From Actinomycetospora callitridis (GTDB taxonomy: Bacteria > Actinomycetota > Actinomycetes > Mycobacteriales > Pseudonocardiaceae): 64,000 nucleotides of DNA. Numbering within the stretch: position 1 is the first letter of the stretch; every line of letters starts with the position of its first letter. Shown piece by piece: positions 17,259 to 25,628 of this stretch. Below the pieces are notes generated by a model. That model made no database searches and had not been told where the DNA came from. It saw only the letters and a program-made list of their open reading frames with translations. Location of the stretch: contig NZ_JAQZAK010000001.1 in the NCBI RefSeq assembly GCF_028737265.1, positions 124,001-188,000 of the forward strand, read 5' to 3'. A program made the translations under genes and the position numbers.

Positions 17259-17566
17259 GTCTGTTCCGGGGGCCGCAGGTTCCGCGCGGGTGCCCCGCCC
17301 AGGGTGCGCAGCCACCGGGCGATGTCGTCCGCCCCGCCCTGGACGGCGGCGTCCAGGGGCGTCCCGTCGTACGAGGGCTGGCAGCGGTTCAGCTCCGCCC
17401 CGTGCCGCAGGAGGATCTCCGCGCACTCCCGGTGCCCGTGGCGACAGGCGCTCCAGAAGGCGACGTCGATCTCGTCCCAGCCCGGCGTGGGGGAGACGTG
17501 CAGGAGCGCGGTGACGGTGTCGTCGAGACCCGTCGCCGCGGCGTCGACGAGGGTGACTGGCTTCAC
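17237..17566 (-). CDS. Ankyrin-repeat protein
   Basis: A 109-residue protein with about three ankyrin repeats: LVDAAATGLDDTVTALLH, IDVAFWSACRHGHRECAEILLRHGAELN and DGTPLDAAVQGGADDIARWLRTLGG. It is a likely protein-binding partner. It starts 6 nt after the preceding histidine-phosphatase gene and is the last cistron of the ABC importer operon. Its tail overlaps cobF. Confidence 0.8.
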   Translation of the reverse strand: MKPVTLVDAAATGLDDTVTALLHVSPTPGWDEIDVAFWSACRHGHRECAEILLRHGAELNRCQPSYDGTPLDAAVQGGADDIARWLRTLGGAPARNLRPPEQTYARRTR

Positions 17567-17572
17567 ACGACG

Positions 17573-18181
17573 TCAGTGTGGGTGATCGAGGCCGGGCTCG
17601 CGAATCGGCGGCACACAACCGGCCGCCCCGAGCGAACGCAGGTTCCACCGCCCGCCGCGTCCGGTGAGCACGGCGAGGGTGAGCGGGGCCACGTCCACGC
17701 GCCACGCCCCGGCCGGTCCGGCCCCGAGCGCGTGGGCGACGGCGGCCCGGACGACGGGCGGGTCGACGACGGCGAGGCCGACGGAGCGTTCCTCGCCCGG
17801 CAGACCGTCCATCCAGCCGGCGACCCGGTCGACGAGGGCCCGCAGTGATTCGCCCCCGGGCGGCCCCGCCTCGGCGTCGATCATCCAGGCCTGCAGCGCG
17901 GCGGGGTCCCCGGCGGCCAGGTCGGCGGGGGACCGTCCGGCCCAGGCCCCGGGATCGGGCCCGGTCGGGGCGTCGGCGTCGGGCTCCCGGCCCGGCAGCG
18001 CGAGCGCCGTCGTCTCCCGACACCGGGCCGACGGCGCGCACCACAGGAGGTCCGGCTCCCGGAGACGTCCCGCGAGCTCGCCCGCGGTGCGCCGGCCTCC
18101 GGCGTCGAGCGGCTCGTCGCGTGGGAAGCGGGCGGCCCGGGAGGCCTCGGTGGCGGCGTGGGCGAGCAGGTGCAGTCGCAC
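17573..18181 (-). CDS. Histidine-phosphatase-fold protein with degenerate active site
   Basis: A 202-residue protein of the branch-1 histidine phosphatase fold: LHLLAHAATEASRAARFPRDEPLD, WCAPSARCRETTALAL and GGESLRALVDRVAGWMDGLP. The usual RHG motif reads AHA (phosphohistidine H8 kept, arginine lost), and the second catalytic His in the SHGG region reads VDPPVVR. Catalysis may therefore be lost or changed. CobC-type alpha-ribazole phosphatases share the fold, and the neighbours are cobalt genes, but that assignment is only contextual. It begins 9 nt after the ABC permease. Confidence 0.75.
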   Translation of the reverse strand: MRLHLLAHAATEASRAARFPRDEPLDAGGRRTAGELAGRLREPDLLWCAPSARCRETTALALPGREPDADAPTGPDPGAWAGRSPADLAAGDPAALQAWMIDAEAGPPGGESLRALVDRVAGWMDGLPGEERSVGLAVVDPPVVRAAVAHALGAGPAGAWRVDVAPLTLAVLTGRGGRWNLRSLGAAGCVPPIREPGLDHPH

Positions 18182-18190
18182 GGGTGCTTC

Positions 18191-19921
18191 CTAACTGCTG
18201 GTCCGGGTCTCGCGCACGAGGGCCACCACGACGGCGAGCAGCACGAGCCCGGTGGCCGGGGCGATGATCGTCCACGGCGCGCGCTCGACGTAGGCCAGGG
18301 AGTCCGCGAGCACCGCGCCCCACTCCGGCGAATCGGGCGCCGCACCCAGGCCGAGGAAGCTCAGCGCGGCGATCCCGAGCGCGGCGTGCGGCACCCGCGC
18401 CAGCCCGTGGCGCATCACCGGTCCGACGACCGCGGGCAGCACGTGACGCCGGGCGACGCGGGCGGGCGACGCACCGGCCAGGACCGCGGCCCGGACGTAG
18501 CCCGAGACGCGGGCCTCGGCGGCGAGCGTCCGCGCGTGTACGGCGAGGGGCACCCAGCCGACCGCCGCGACGGCGATCGCCGCGCCGAGCAGGCCGGGCC
18601 CGGCGATCGCGGCGACGACGAGCCCGACGACGACGGGCGGCAGCGCGTTGAGCACGTCCGCCGCCCCGGCGCGGGTCGACCGCGCCCCGACGCCGATGAG
18701 CAGGCCGACGACCAGGCACGCCGCGGTCACCGCGACCGCGGTGCCGACCGTGAGCAGGGCGCCGTGCGCGACCCGGGCCCACAGGTCGCGGCCGAGCGCG
18801 TCGGCACCCAGCGGCGCCGACCACGACGGCGCGGCGAGCCGGCGCCCCTCGACCACGGCCGACGGGTCGCGGGGCAGGCCGGCCAGCACGACCGCGGCGA
18901 GCACCCCGGCCGCGGCCCACGGGGCCCAGGAGCTCCCTCGTCCACCGGGAAACGGCACGCCCGCCGGGAGCTCGCCGCCCGAGCGCGCCGGCCCGAGCAG
19001 CGCCCGGTGGGCGAGCACCCCGACGCCGCCGAGGCCCAGCCCGAGCAGCACCAGCAGCATCACGGCGGCCTGGGCGACGGGCAGGTCCTGGGCGAGCACG
19101 GCGTCCAGCGCGGTCGAACCGACGCCGGGCACGCCGAAGAGCTGCTCGACGGCGACGGCGCTCCCGAGCAGGCCGACGACCAGCAGCGCGATCTGGGGCA
19201 CCGCCGTGGCCACCGCCCGCCGGGCGACGCCGAGCGCGATCGTCGCCGGCGTCGTGCCCCACGAGCGCCACGTGCGCACCCACGGCTCGGCCAGCGCCGA
19301 TTCCGTCGCCGACGACAGCATCCGCGCGAGCAGGCCGCCCGCGGGCAGGCCGAGCGCGAGCGCCGGGAGCACGAGGTGCGCCGGACCGGAGAACCCCGTG
19401 CTGGGCAGCAGACCCCACGCGACGGCGACGACGGCGACGAGCACGGCGCCCAGCGCGATCTCGGGCACCGCACCCAGCACCGAGGCGAGGACGGCGGAGC
19501 CGCGTCCGGCGTCGCCGGTCCCGCGGCGGACCGACCGCGACACGCCCGGCGCGAGCAGACCGAGCGCCGCGACGGCGGCGACGACCGCGGCCGCGACGGC
19601 CAGCGTCAGCGAGACCCCGATCGCCGTGAGCACCTCCGGGGCGACCGGGCCCCGCGAGACCCACGAGGTGCCGAGGTCGCCGGTCAGCACCCCGCCGAGC
19701 CAACCGAGCGCCCCGCCGACCGGGTTCGTCGGCAGGTCCAGCTCGGCGCGCAGGGCGTCGAGCGTGGCCGGGTCGACCCCGCGCTCGGGGTAGCGGGTCC
19801 GCAGGACGGTCGCGGCGGGATCGGAGTCCCACAGCCACGGCAGCGCGGCGAGCACGACGGTCAGCACCACCACCGCGAGGCCGGCGGAGGCCCAGGGCAG
19901 GAGGCGCCGAGCGGCGGTCAT
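18191..19921 (-). CDS. Fused Opp/Nik-type ABC permease (two permease domains in one chain)
   Basis: A 576-residue protein that joins both permeases of a peptide/nickel importer, normally separate genes. Domain 1 (about 1-285) is B-type: long first external loop with TWVS-like SWVSRGPVAPEV, then the EAA loop PWVRTWRSWGTTPATIALGVARRAV. Domain 2 (about 320-576) is C-type: PLGADALGRDLWARVAHGALLTVGTAVAVT and YVRAAVLAGASPARVARRHVLPAVV. It overlaps the upstream binding-protein gene by ATGA. The fusion fixes a 1:1 ratio. Substrate is probably Ni/Co or a metal chelate, from context. Confidence 0.88.
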   Translation of the reverse strand: MTAARRLLPWASAGLAVVVLTVVLAALPWLWDSDPAATVLRTRYPERGVDPATLDALRAELDLPTNPVGGALGWLGGVLTGDLGTSWVSRGPVAPEVLTAIGVSLTLAVAAAVVAAVAALGLLAPGVSRSVRRGTGDAGRGSAVLASVLGAVPEIALGAVLVAVVAVAWGLLPSTGFSGPAHLVLPALALGLPAGGLLARMLSSATESALAEPWVRTWRSWGTTPATIALGVARRAVATAVPQIALLVVGLLGSAVAVEQLFGVPGVGSTALDAVLAQDLPVAQAAVMLLVLLGLGLGGVGVLAHRALLGPARSGGELPAGVPFPGGRGSSWAPWAAAGVLAAVVLAGLPRDPSAVVEGRRLAAPSWSAPLGADALGRDLWARVAHGALLTVGTAVAVTAACLVVGLLIGVGARSTRAGAADVLNALPPVVVGLVVAAIAGPGLLGAAIAVAAVGWVPLAVHARTLAAEARVSGYVRAAVLAGASPARVARRHVLPAVVGPVMRHGLARVPHAALGIAALSFLGLGAAPDSPEWGAVLADSLAYVERAPWTIIAPATGLVLLAVVVALVRETRTSS

Positions 19922-21405
19922 CGCCGGGTGGAACCGGTGATCAGGAACTGCTCGTCCGGGTCCTCGGCCACCCCGGTCACGCCGGCGCCCACGCCGACCC
20001 GCGCGCGCTCGGTGACGTGCGGGACGACCGCGTCGGCTTCGAGCACCCGGCCCTCGACCTCGAGCGCGGCGCGTCGCCGGGCCTCGACGTCGCTGGCCGC
20101 CGCGCCCGTCGCGAGGAGCGCGTCGGTGGCGGGATCGCAGTAGCGGGCCTGGTTGTAGCTGCCGGCGCACGAGAAGTCGCTGGCCAGGTAGCCCACCGGG
20201 TCGCCGGTGTCGAGCTGCTGCGAGCGGCTGATGATCACCGCGTCGAAGGCGCCGGTACCGAGCCGGGCCTCGAACGCCGAGCTCTCGAGCACGGTGACGT
20301 CGACGGTGAACCCGCCGCGACGCAGGGCGTCGGCGTCGGCCGCGGCGATCTCGGGGAGCTCGGCGCGGTCGGAGTAGGTCGCGAGGCGGATTCGCTGCCC
20401 GGCGACCGCACCAGGGGCCGTCACGGGATGCGGGGGACGGGCGCCTGCCCAGGGGGTGGCCGGACCGAACAGGCCGGCGGCGGCGTCCGCGCGCCCCTCG
20501 TAGATCGTGCCGGCGACGTCGACGGCACCGATCGCGGTACGGGCCGCGGCACGCACCCCGGGGTCGGCGAACACCGGCGACCGCTGGTCGAGGTACACCG
20601 CGACGCTGCGCGGCAGCGGGACGCCGACCACCTGCTGCGGCGGCGCGATCGCGGCCACCTGCGAGACCGGGATCGCCTCCGCGACGTCCAGCTCCCCGGC
20701 CCGCAGGCCGTTGGCGCGGGCGACGCCGTCGGCGAGGAAGCGCGCGTCGATGCCGGGCGCGGCCACCGGGCCGCGCCACGACCTCGGGTTGGCGTCGAGG
20801 GCGGCCCCGGTGGAGCTGTCGACGCGGGTGAGCACGAACGGACCGGTGCCGGCGCGGACGGGGCTCGGGCGGGTGGGGTCGGCGTAGGCGCCGGGCGCGA
20901 GGATCACGAGCTCCGGCGACGCCAGGCGCTGGGGGAGCACCGGGTCGGGCGCGGGTGTCGTCACCACGACGCCGTCGGGGCCGTCGGCCCGCGCGGTGAG
21001 GGCCGGTCCCGTCCCGGCGAGCGAGGCCAGCGCGCGGGGCGTCGGGGTGGCCGCGGCGGCGCGGGTGAGGCTGCCGACGACCGCGTCCGGGGTCAGCGGC
21101 GAGCCGTCGTGGAAGGTGACGCCGGGACGCACGGTGAAGCGCCACTCCGTGGGCGCGACCCGGGTCCAGGCCGTCGCGAGCGCCGGCGTCGGCGTGCCGC
21201 CCTCGAGGACCACCAGCGGCTCGGTGACGCCGAGCCGTGTGGCGAGCGTCGCCTCGTTGCCGTACGGCGAGAGGCCCGACGTGGGCGGGAAGGACAGACC
21301 CACCCGCAGCCGGCCGTCGGCGGCGTCGCCGCCCCCGGATCCGCTGAAGCAGCCGGTGAGGGCGAGACCGAGGACGGCCAGGAGGACGGCCAGCCGGCGG
21401 GTCAT
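19918..21405 (-). CDS. ABC substrate-binding lipoprotein, Opp/NikA family
   Basis: A 495-residue SBP_bac_5 protein. A lipoprotein signal ends in LALTGCFSGS (Cys20), so it is tethered outside the membrane. The family pattern VTEPLVVLEGGTPTPALATAW, EWRFTVRPGVTFHDGSPLTPDAVVGSL and the late DTGDPVGYLASDFSCAGSYNQARYCDPATDALL are all present. NikA, CntA and dipeptide receptors share this fold. The operon partner set and the divergent cbtBA favour a nickel/cobalt or metallophore ligand over peptides. Overlaps neighbours on both sides by 4 nt. Confidence 0.9.
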   Translation of the reverse strand: MTRRLAVLLAVLGLALTGCFSGSGGGDAADGRLRVGLSFPPTSGLSPYGNEATLATRLGVTEPLVVLEGGTPTPALATAWTRVAPTEWRFTVRPGVTFHDGSPLTPDAVVGSLTRAAAATPTPRALASLAGTGPALTARADGPDGVVVTTPAPDPVLPQRLASPELVILAPGAYADPTRPSPVRAGTGPFVLTRVDSSTGAALDANPRSWRGPVAAPGIDARFLADGVARANGLRAGELDVAEAIPVSQVAAIAPPQQVVGVPLPRSVAVYLDQRSPVFADPGVRAAARTAIGAVDVAGTIYEGRADAAAGLFGPATPWAGARPPHPVTAPGAVAGQRIRLATYSDRAELPEIAAADADALRRGGFTVDVTVLESSAFEARLGTGAFDAVIISRSQQLDTGDPVGYLASDFSCAGSYNQARYCDPATDALLATGAAASDVEARRRAALEVEGRVLEADAVVPHVTERARVGVGAGVTGVAEDPDEQFLITGSTRR

Positions 21406-22673
21406 CGGGAGTTCCTCTCGGCGGGGGTCAGGGGCGGGTCGGGCTGCAGGGCGGGGACGCGGCGCACGAGGATGCCCATGACGACGGCGCTGGCCAGGGG
21501 CAGGGCGGCGGTGACGGCCCACGGCAGGGCGGGCGGGCCCCCGGCCTCGAGCAGGGCGCCGAGCAGGGCGCTCCCGCCGAGCACGGCGAGGCCGCCGCCC
21601 GAGGCGAGCACGCCGAAGTACGCGCCGAGGCGCCGTTCGCCGGCGAGGCGGCCGACGGCGTCCTGCGCCACCGGTACGACGGTCATCTGCCCGAGCGTCA
21701 GCAGCACGACGAAGACGACCGCGGGCACCGGGCCCGCCGTCCCGAGCCCGATGAGCACGGCGGTCGCCGCGAAGGCGAGGGCGAGCACGCCGAACCCCCC
21801 GGGCAGCGCGCGGGCACCGAGACGGCGGCGCACCAGCGCGGCCAGCGGGATCTGCCCGAGCACCACGAGCACCGCGGACAGGACGAAGAGCAGGCCGAGC
21901 AGCCCGCCCGCCCCGACGCGCTCCAGCTCGACGGGCAGCGTGAGGTAGAGCTGGTTGTAGCTGAGCAGCCAGGTCGAGTAGGACGCGGTGAACGCGAGGA
22001 ACGCGGGGTTGCGCAGCACCTCGCCCCACCCCGCGAGCACGGGCTCACCGGCGTGCGCCGCCGGCCGTCGCGGCATCCCGCGGGCGAAGGCGACGAGGAC
22101 GACGACGAACACCCCGGCCGCGGCGAGCGCGGTGGCCGCGAAGTCGACGGTCAGCAGCAGCGACCCGAGCACCGGGCCGAGGACGACGCCGACCTCGCCG
22201 GCGACGCCGAACATCGCGAACGCCTCGCTACGCGTCGGCCCGTCCTCGCGCTCCAGCTCCCCGGCGCGCCGGGCCAGCTCGGCCTCGACGGCCGGGGAGA
22301 ACAGGGCCGCGGCGAAGCCCGTCGCGACCGTCCCGGCGACGAGCAGGACCGCGCCGTCGGCCAGTGCGAGGAGCAGGAACCCGAGGATCCGCACGACGAA
22401 CCCGGTGAGCGCGACCGGGCGGGTGCCGAAGTGGTCGGCGAGCGCGCCGCCGAGGAAGAACAGACCCTGCTGGCTGAACGTGCGCAGGCCGAGCAGGAGC
22501 CCGACGAGTGCGCCGCCGAGCCCGAGGTCGCGGGTGAGGTGCAGCGCGAAGAACGGCAGCACCAGATAGAAGCCGGTGTTGAAGGCGAGCTGACCGAGCA
22601 CGATCAGCCGGATCGGGCCGGGCAGCTCGGAGAGCCGTCCGAGCACCGACCAGCGGCGCAGCAGGGCCCTCAT
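21402..22673 (-). CDS. MFS transporter embedded in the ABC importer operon
   Basis: A 423-residue, 12-TMS transporter of the MDR/DHA1 type: LIVLGQLAFNTGFYLVLPFFALHLTRDLGL, GLLLGLRTFSQQGLFFLGGALADHFGTRPV and LGPVLGSLLLTVDF. It is translated between the ABC ATPase and the binding protein with ATGA overlaps, the position held by the metallophore exporter CntE in staphylopine-type clusters. I infer export of a small chelator or efflux of the imported cargo; no metallophore synthase is in the window. Confidence 0.85.
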   Translation of the reverse strand: MRALLRRWSVLGRLSELPGPIRLIVLGQLAFNTGFYLVLPFFALHLTRDLGLGGALVGLLLGLRTFSQQGLFFLGGALADHFGTRPVALTGFVVRILGFLLLALADGAVLLVAGTVATGFAAALFSPAVEAELARRAGELEREDGPTRSEAFAMFGVAGEVGVVLGPVLGSLLLTVDFAATALAAAGVFVVVLVAFARGMPRRPAAHAGEPVLAGWGEVLRNPAFLAFTASYSTWLLSYNQLYLTLPVELERVGAGGLLGLLFVLSAVLVVLGQIPLAALVRRRLGARALPGGFGVLALAFAATAVLIGLGTAGPVPAVVFVVLLTLGQMTVVPVAQDAVGRLAGERRLGAYFGVLASGGGLAVLGGSALLGALLEAGGPPALPWAVTAALPLASAVVMGILVRRVPALQPDPPLTPAERNSR

Positions 22674-23446
22674 CCGACTCCCACCCCGAGCACGGCGCCG
22701 AGCAGGACACGGGTGGCGTCGGCGGCGGGACGCGCGAACACCGCGGCGATCGGGCCGGTCTCGACGACCCGTCCCGCGTCCAGCACCGCGACGTCGGCGC
22801 AGAGCCGCGACGCGATGCCGAGGTCGTGGCTCACGAGCAGCAGCTGGGTCCCCGACGCCCGGGTGAGGTCGCCGACGAGCGCCACCAGGCGGCGCCGGGT
22901 CGTGGGGTCGACGGCGCTGAACGGCTCGTCGGCGATCAGGACGTCCGGACGCGGCGCGAGCGCGCGGGCCAGGGCGATGCGCTGGCGCTCGCCGCCGGAG
23001 AACGCGGCGGGCCGGCGTTCGGCGACGGCCGGGTCGAGGCCGACGGCGTCGAGGAGCTGGGCGACCCGGGCCCCGTGGTCGCCGTCGACGCCCAGGCACT
23101 CGAGGGGTTCGCGGATGCTCGCGCCGACGGGCAGCCGCGGGTCGAGCGAGCTGCCGGGGTCCTGGGGGACGACGCCGACCGAGCGCCGCAGGGCTCCCGG
23201 CGAGCGGGGAGACACCGCCTCGCCGCGGAACCGGACCTGGCCCGTGTCCGGCGCCTCGAGGGCGAGCAGCAGCCGCAGCAGCGTCGACTTGCCCGAGCCG
23301 GAGGCCCCCACGATCGCGAGGTCGCGCCCGACGGGGACGGCGAGGTCGACCCCGTCGAGCGCCGTGCGCGCCACCCGGCGCCACGGCCGGTCGCCGGGCA
23401 CGGAGTAGCGGCGAACCACACCCTCGAGCGCGAACGTGGCCGTCAT
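22670..23446 (-). CDS. ABC transporter ATPase, DppF/NikE type
   Basis: A 258-residue ATPase energising the importer. Walker A GASGSGKST (about 48-56), Q-loop VVPQDPGSSLDPRLPVG, signature FSGGERQRIALARAL, Walker B VLIADEPFSAVD and H-loop LLLVSHDLGIASRL are intact. It lacks the long C-terminal oligopeptide extension, as in the nickel branch. The ATG overlaps the first ATPase stop and its stop overlaps the MFS gene. Confidence 0.92.
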   Translation of the reverse strand: MTATFALEGVVRRYSVPGDRPWRRVARTALDGVDLAVPVGRDLAIVGASGSGKSTLLRLLLALEAPDTGQVRFRGEAVSPRSPGALRRSVGVVPQDPGSSLDPRLPVGASIREPLECLGVDGDHGARVAQLLDAVGLDPAVAERRPAAFSGGERQRIALARALAPRPDVLIADEPFSAVDPTTRRRLVALVGDLTRASGTQLLLVSHDLGIASRLCADVAVLDAGRVVETGPIAAVFARPAADATRVLLGAVLGVGVG

Positions 23447-24231
23447 GCCCGCACCTCCGGCACCGACAGCCGCGCGGCCTCCACCAGCTCGCGCGTGACC
23501 TCGTGCTCCGGCGCGGCGAGGACCTCGGGCACGGTGCCGGACTCGACGACGCGCCCGCCGGCGAGCACCACCACGTGTTCGCACACCGCGGCGAGCACCC
23601 CGAGGTCGTGGGTGACGAGGAGCAGCGCGGTCCCGGCGGCGGCCAGGGAGCGGTCGACCCGGTCGAGCAGGGCGCGGGCCACGGGCGGGTCGAGCGCGGC
23701 GGTCGGCTCGTCGGCCACGAGCAGACGGGGCCGGCAGGCCAGCGCGGCGGCGAGGGCGACCCGCTGACGTTGCCCGCCGGAGAGCTGCGCAGGACGGGCC
23801 CGCGCCAGCTCGGCGGGCAGGTCGACCTCGGCGAGGAGCTCGGCCGTCCGCGCCCGGGCCCCGGCGCGGTCGAGTCCCTGGTGGCGACGCAGCGGCATGG
23901 CGAGCTGGCGGCCGACCGGCAGCAGCGGGTGCAGGGCCACCGCGGAGTCCTGGGCGACGAGCGCGACGCCGCTCCCCCGGACGTCGGCGAGCGCGGGCTC
24001 GGACGCGCCGACCAGCTCGGTGCCCGCGACGCGCACGCTGCCGGTCGCCGTCGCCCCGGGGGGCATCAGGCCGGCGACGGCGGCGGCGGTCAGGGACTTG
24101 CCCGCGCCCGACGGCCCGACGAGGCCCCACCGCTCGCCGTCCCCGATCCGGAGGGCGAGACCGTCGACCCCGGGAATCCCGCCGACGAGCACCCGGAGAT
24201 CACGGATCTCGACGATCGCGGAGGTCGACAT
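23443..24231 (-). CDS. ABC transporter ATPase, DppD/NikD type
   Basis: A 262-residue ATPase, first gene of the importer operon. Walker A GPSGAGKSLT, Q-loop VALVAQDSAVALHPLLPVGRQ, signature LSGGQRQRVALAAAL, Walker B LLVADEPTAALD and H-loop LLLVTHDLGVLAAV are complete. ATG at 24231 is used; an open frame continues upstream but has no family sequence. The 263-bp region before it is divergent with cbtB and holds several palindromes, including a Nur-like box. Confidence 0.92.
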   Translation of the reverse strand: MSTSAIVEIRDLRVLVGGIPGVDGLALRIGDGERWGLVGPSGAGKSLTAAAVAGLMPPGATATGSVRVAGTELVGASEPALADVRGSGVALVAQDSAVALHPLLPVGRQLAMPLRRHQGLDRAGARARTAELLAEVDLPAELARARPAQLSGGQRQRVALAAALACRPRLLVADEPTAALDPPVARALLDRVDRSLAAAGTALLLVTHDLGVLAAVCEHVVVLAGGRVVESGTVPEVLAAPEHEVTRELVEAARLSVPEVRA

Positions 24232-24311
24232 CGGCCGAGACCCTATGCCAGCTCTGGGGAGGTGCGAGCTGTGCGTTACAACGCAACCACGCAGAAGCAT
24301 GTCTGCATCCG

Positions 24312-24328
24312 TTGCCAACTAGATGCAG
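24312..24328. promoter_or_regulatory. Nur-like metal-regulator box in the importer/cbtBA divergent region
   Basis: TTGC-N9-GCAG (TTGCCAACTAGATGCAG), nested in a 7-bp inverted repeat CTGCATC...GATGCAG (24304-24328 region). The Streptomyces nickel regulator Nur binds tTGCaa-N5-ttGCAA, the same TTGC-N9-GCAA spacing with one mismatch here. A further perfect palindrome, TGCGTT-AC-AACGCA, lies nearer the ATPase gene. Assignment to Nur is inference. Confidence 0.45.
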
Positions 24329-24405
24329 TAGACAAGGTGGGAGCGCCCGCCCCCGGGGTGTGGCACGCGCTGCTCAGGAGACATACCTCATCACCTGCTG
24401 AGGTG

Positions 24406-24435
24406 TTGACGATCGTTGCGCGAGCCACCTACGTT
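24406..24435 (+). promoter_or_regulatory. Putative cbtBA promoter
   Basis: A -35 TTGACG (24406-24411) and -10 TACGTT (24430-24435) with an 18-bp spacer, placing the start site about 50 nt before cbtB. Just upstream is a small dyad ACCTCA...TGAGGT, and the -10 lies inside GTTGCG...CGCAAC. Confidence 0.55.
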
Positions 24436-24494
24436 CGCAACCGTCGCCGCCCGGTGTGGACGGCGACGTCGTCGTGCGCATCGAGGAGAACCCT

Positions 24495-24707
24495 GTGACC
24501 ACTGCCGGTGCCGTCGCCCGCGCCAAGGCCACCGCCGTCCCCGCGTCGGAGACCCTGCCCTGGCTGATCAGTGCCGTCCTCGTCGGACTGGCGCTCTACT
24601 TCTTCATCGGCATCGACCAGGGCGCCGTCTCGGTCTTCGGCGACACGAGCTACGTCCACGAGCTCGTCCACGACGCCCGTCACTTCCTCGGCTTCCCCTG
24701 CCACTGA
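24495..24707 (+). CDS. cbtB: CbtB-like cobalt transporter subunit
   Basis: A 70-residue protein with one membrane helix (LPWLISAVLVGLALYFFIGI) and the C-terminal histidine cluster YVHELVHDARHFLGFPCH that defines CbtB, thought to capture cobalt. The GTG at 24495 is chosen because GGAG sits 6 nt upstream; the frame is open further 5'. It is followed after 46 nt by cbtA. No cobalamin riboswitch could be recognised in the leader. Confidence 0.88.
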   Translation: MTTAGAVARAKATAVPASETLPWLISAVLVGLALYFFIGIDQGAVSVFGDTSYVHELVHDARHFLGFPCH

Positions 24708-24753
24708 GTCCGGCTCGGTCGGCACCGGAGTCCCGAGGGAGGAGAGGGTCCTG

Positions 24754-25611
24754 ATGGAGGCACGCTCGTTCGTGCTCCGTGGCGTCATCGCCGGCGGCGT
24801 TGCCGGGCTCGTCGCCTGGCTGTTCGCGCTCGTGTTCGCCGAGCCGCAGATCAACGCCGCGATCGCCTACGAGGAGGGTCGCGGCGAGGCCGAGGAGGCC
24901 CTGGCCGTCGCGGGCGGGGCGGCCCCGGCCGGCGGTGGCGAGGAGGAGATCGTCAGCCGTGGCGTCCAGGCCACCCTCGGGGTCGGCATCGGGATGGTCG
25001 GCATCGGGATCGCCGTCGGCCTGCTGTTCGCCGTCGCGTACACGCTGCTGCACGGCCGGGTGGCCCTGCGGCCGCGGGTGCTCGCGCTCCTGGTGGCCGG
25101 CGCCGGCTTCCTGACGATCTACGCGACGCCGTTCGTCAAGTACCCGGCCAGCCCGCCGGCGGTGGGCAGCGACGAGACCATCGGCGACCGCACCGCGCTG
25201 TACCTGGTGATGGTGATCGGCTCGCTGGTGTTCCTCGCCGCCGCGGTCGCCGTCACCCGGCTGCTGCGGGAGCGCCTCGGGACGTGGAACGCCGTCCTGG
25301 TCGGCGGTGTCGTGTACGTCGCCCTCGCGGGGATCCTGATGTCGGTGCTGCCGGGTCTCGGCGAGCTGACGATCAACGTCGTCGAGAGCGGCCCGCGGGT
25401 CACCGAGACGCCACTGCCGCTGCGGGACGCCTCGGGGGCGATCCTCTACCCGGGCTTCGACGCCGACGTCCTCTACCACTTCCGCGTCGCGTCCTTCACT
25501 GCGCAGGCGCTGCTGTGGGGCGTCCTCGGTCTCGTGTTCGGCGGCCTGGTGGAGCGCCGGCTCGCCAAGAACGAGACCGCCGGCCGGGCCCCGGAGGCCT
25601 CCGCGGTCTGA
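24754..25611 (+). CDS. cbtA: CbtA-like cobalt transporter
   Basis: A 285-residue polytopic membrane protein of the CbtA family, predicted to move cobalt for cobalamin synthesis. It has SFVLRGVIAGGVAGLVAWLFALVFAEPQI at the start, a conserved loop with YATPFVKYPASPPAVGSDETIGDRTALYL, and about five helices. It follows cbtB, with GGAGGAGAGG before the ATG. The adjacency to cobF and the Nik-type importer supports a cobalt/nickel role. A strong two-way terminator follows. Confidence 0.9.
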   Translation: MEARSFVLRGVIAGGVAGLVAWLFALVFAEPQINAAIAYEEGRGEAEEALAVAGGAAPAGGGEEEIVSRGVQATLGVGIGMVGIGIAVGLLFAVAYTLLHGRVALRPRVLALLVAGAGFLTIYATPFVKYPASPPAVGSDETIGDRTALYLVMVIGSLVFLAAAVAVTRLLRERLGTWNAVLVGGVVYVALAGILMSVLPGLGELTINVVESGPRVTETPLPLRDASGAILYPGFDADVLYHFRVASFTAQALLWGVLGLVFGGLVERRLAKNETAGRAPEASAV

Positions 25612-25628
25612 GTCGAGCCGTTCGACCC

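Noticed and set aside
15966..19838. Very long minus-strand open frame (over 1200 codons)
   Set aside because: It crosses cobF, the ankyrin gene and the permease in other frames, is Arg/Ala/Gly-rich without domains, and reflects the high GC content. Only its end, the SRPBCC gene, is real.
18158..20143. Plus-strand 661-codon frame opposite the ABC permease
   Set aside because: Gln/Arg/Asp/Gly-rich antisense artefact of a GC-rich membrane-protein gene; no start site or domain.
24243..24494. Possible cobalamin riboswitch before cbtBA
   Set aside because: cbtBA is often B12-controlled, but I could not find the conserved B12 box or core helices; the visible dyads are short and look like protein sites.
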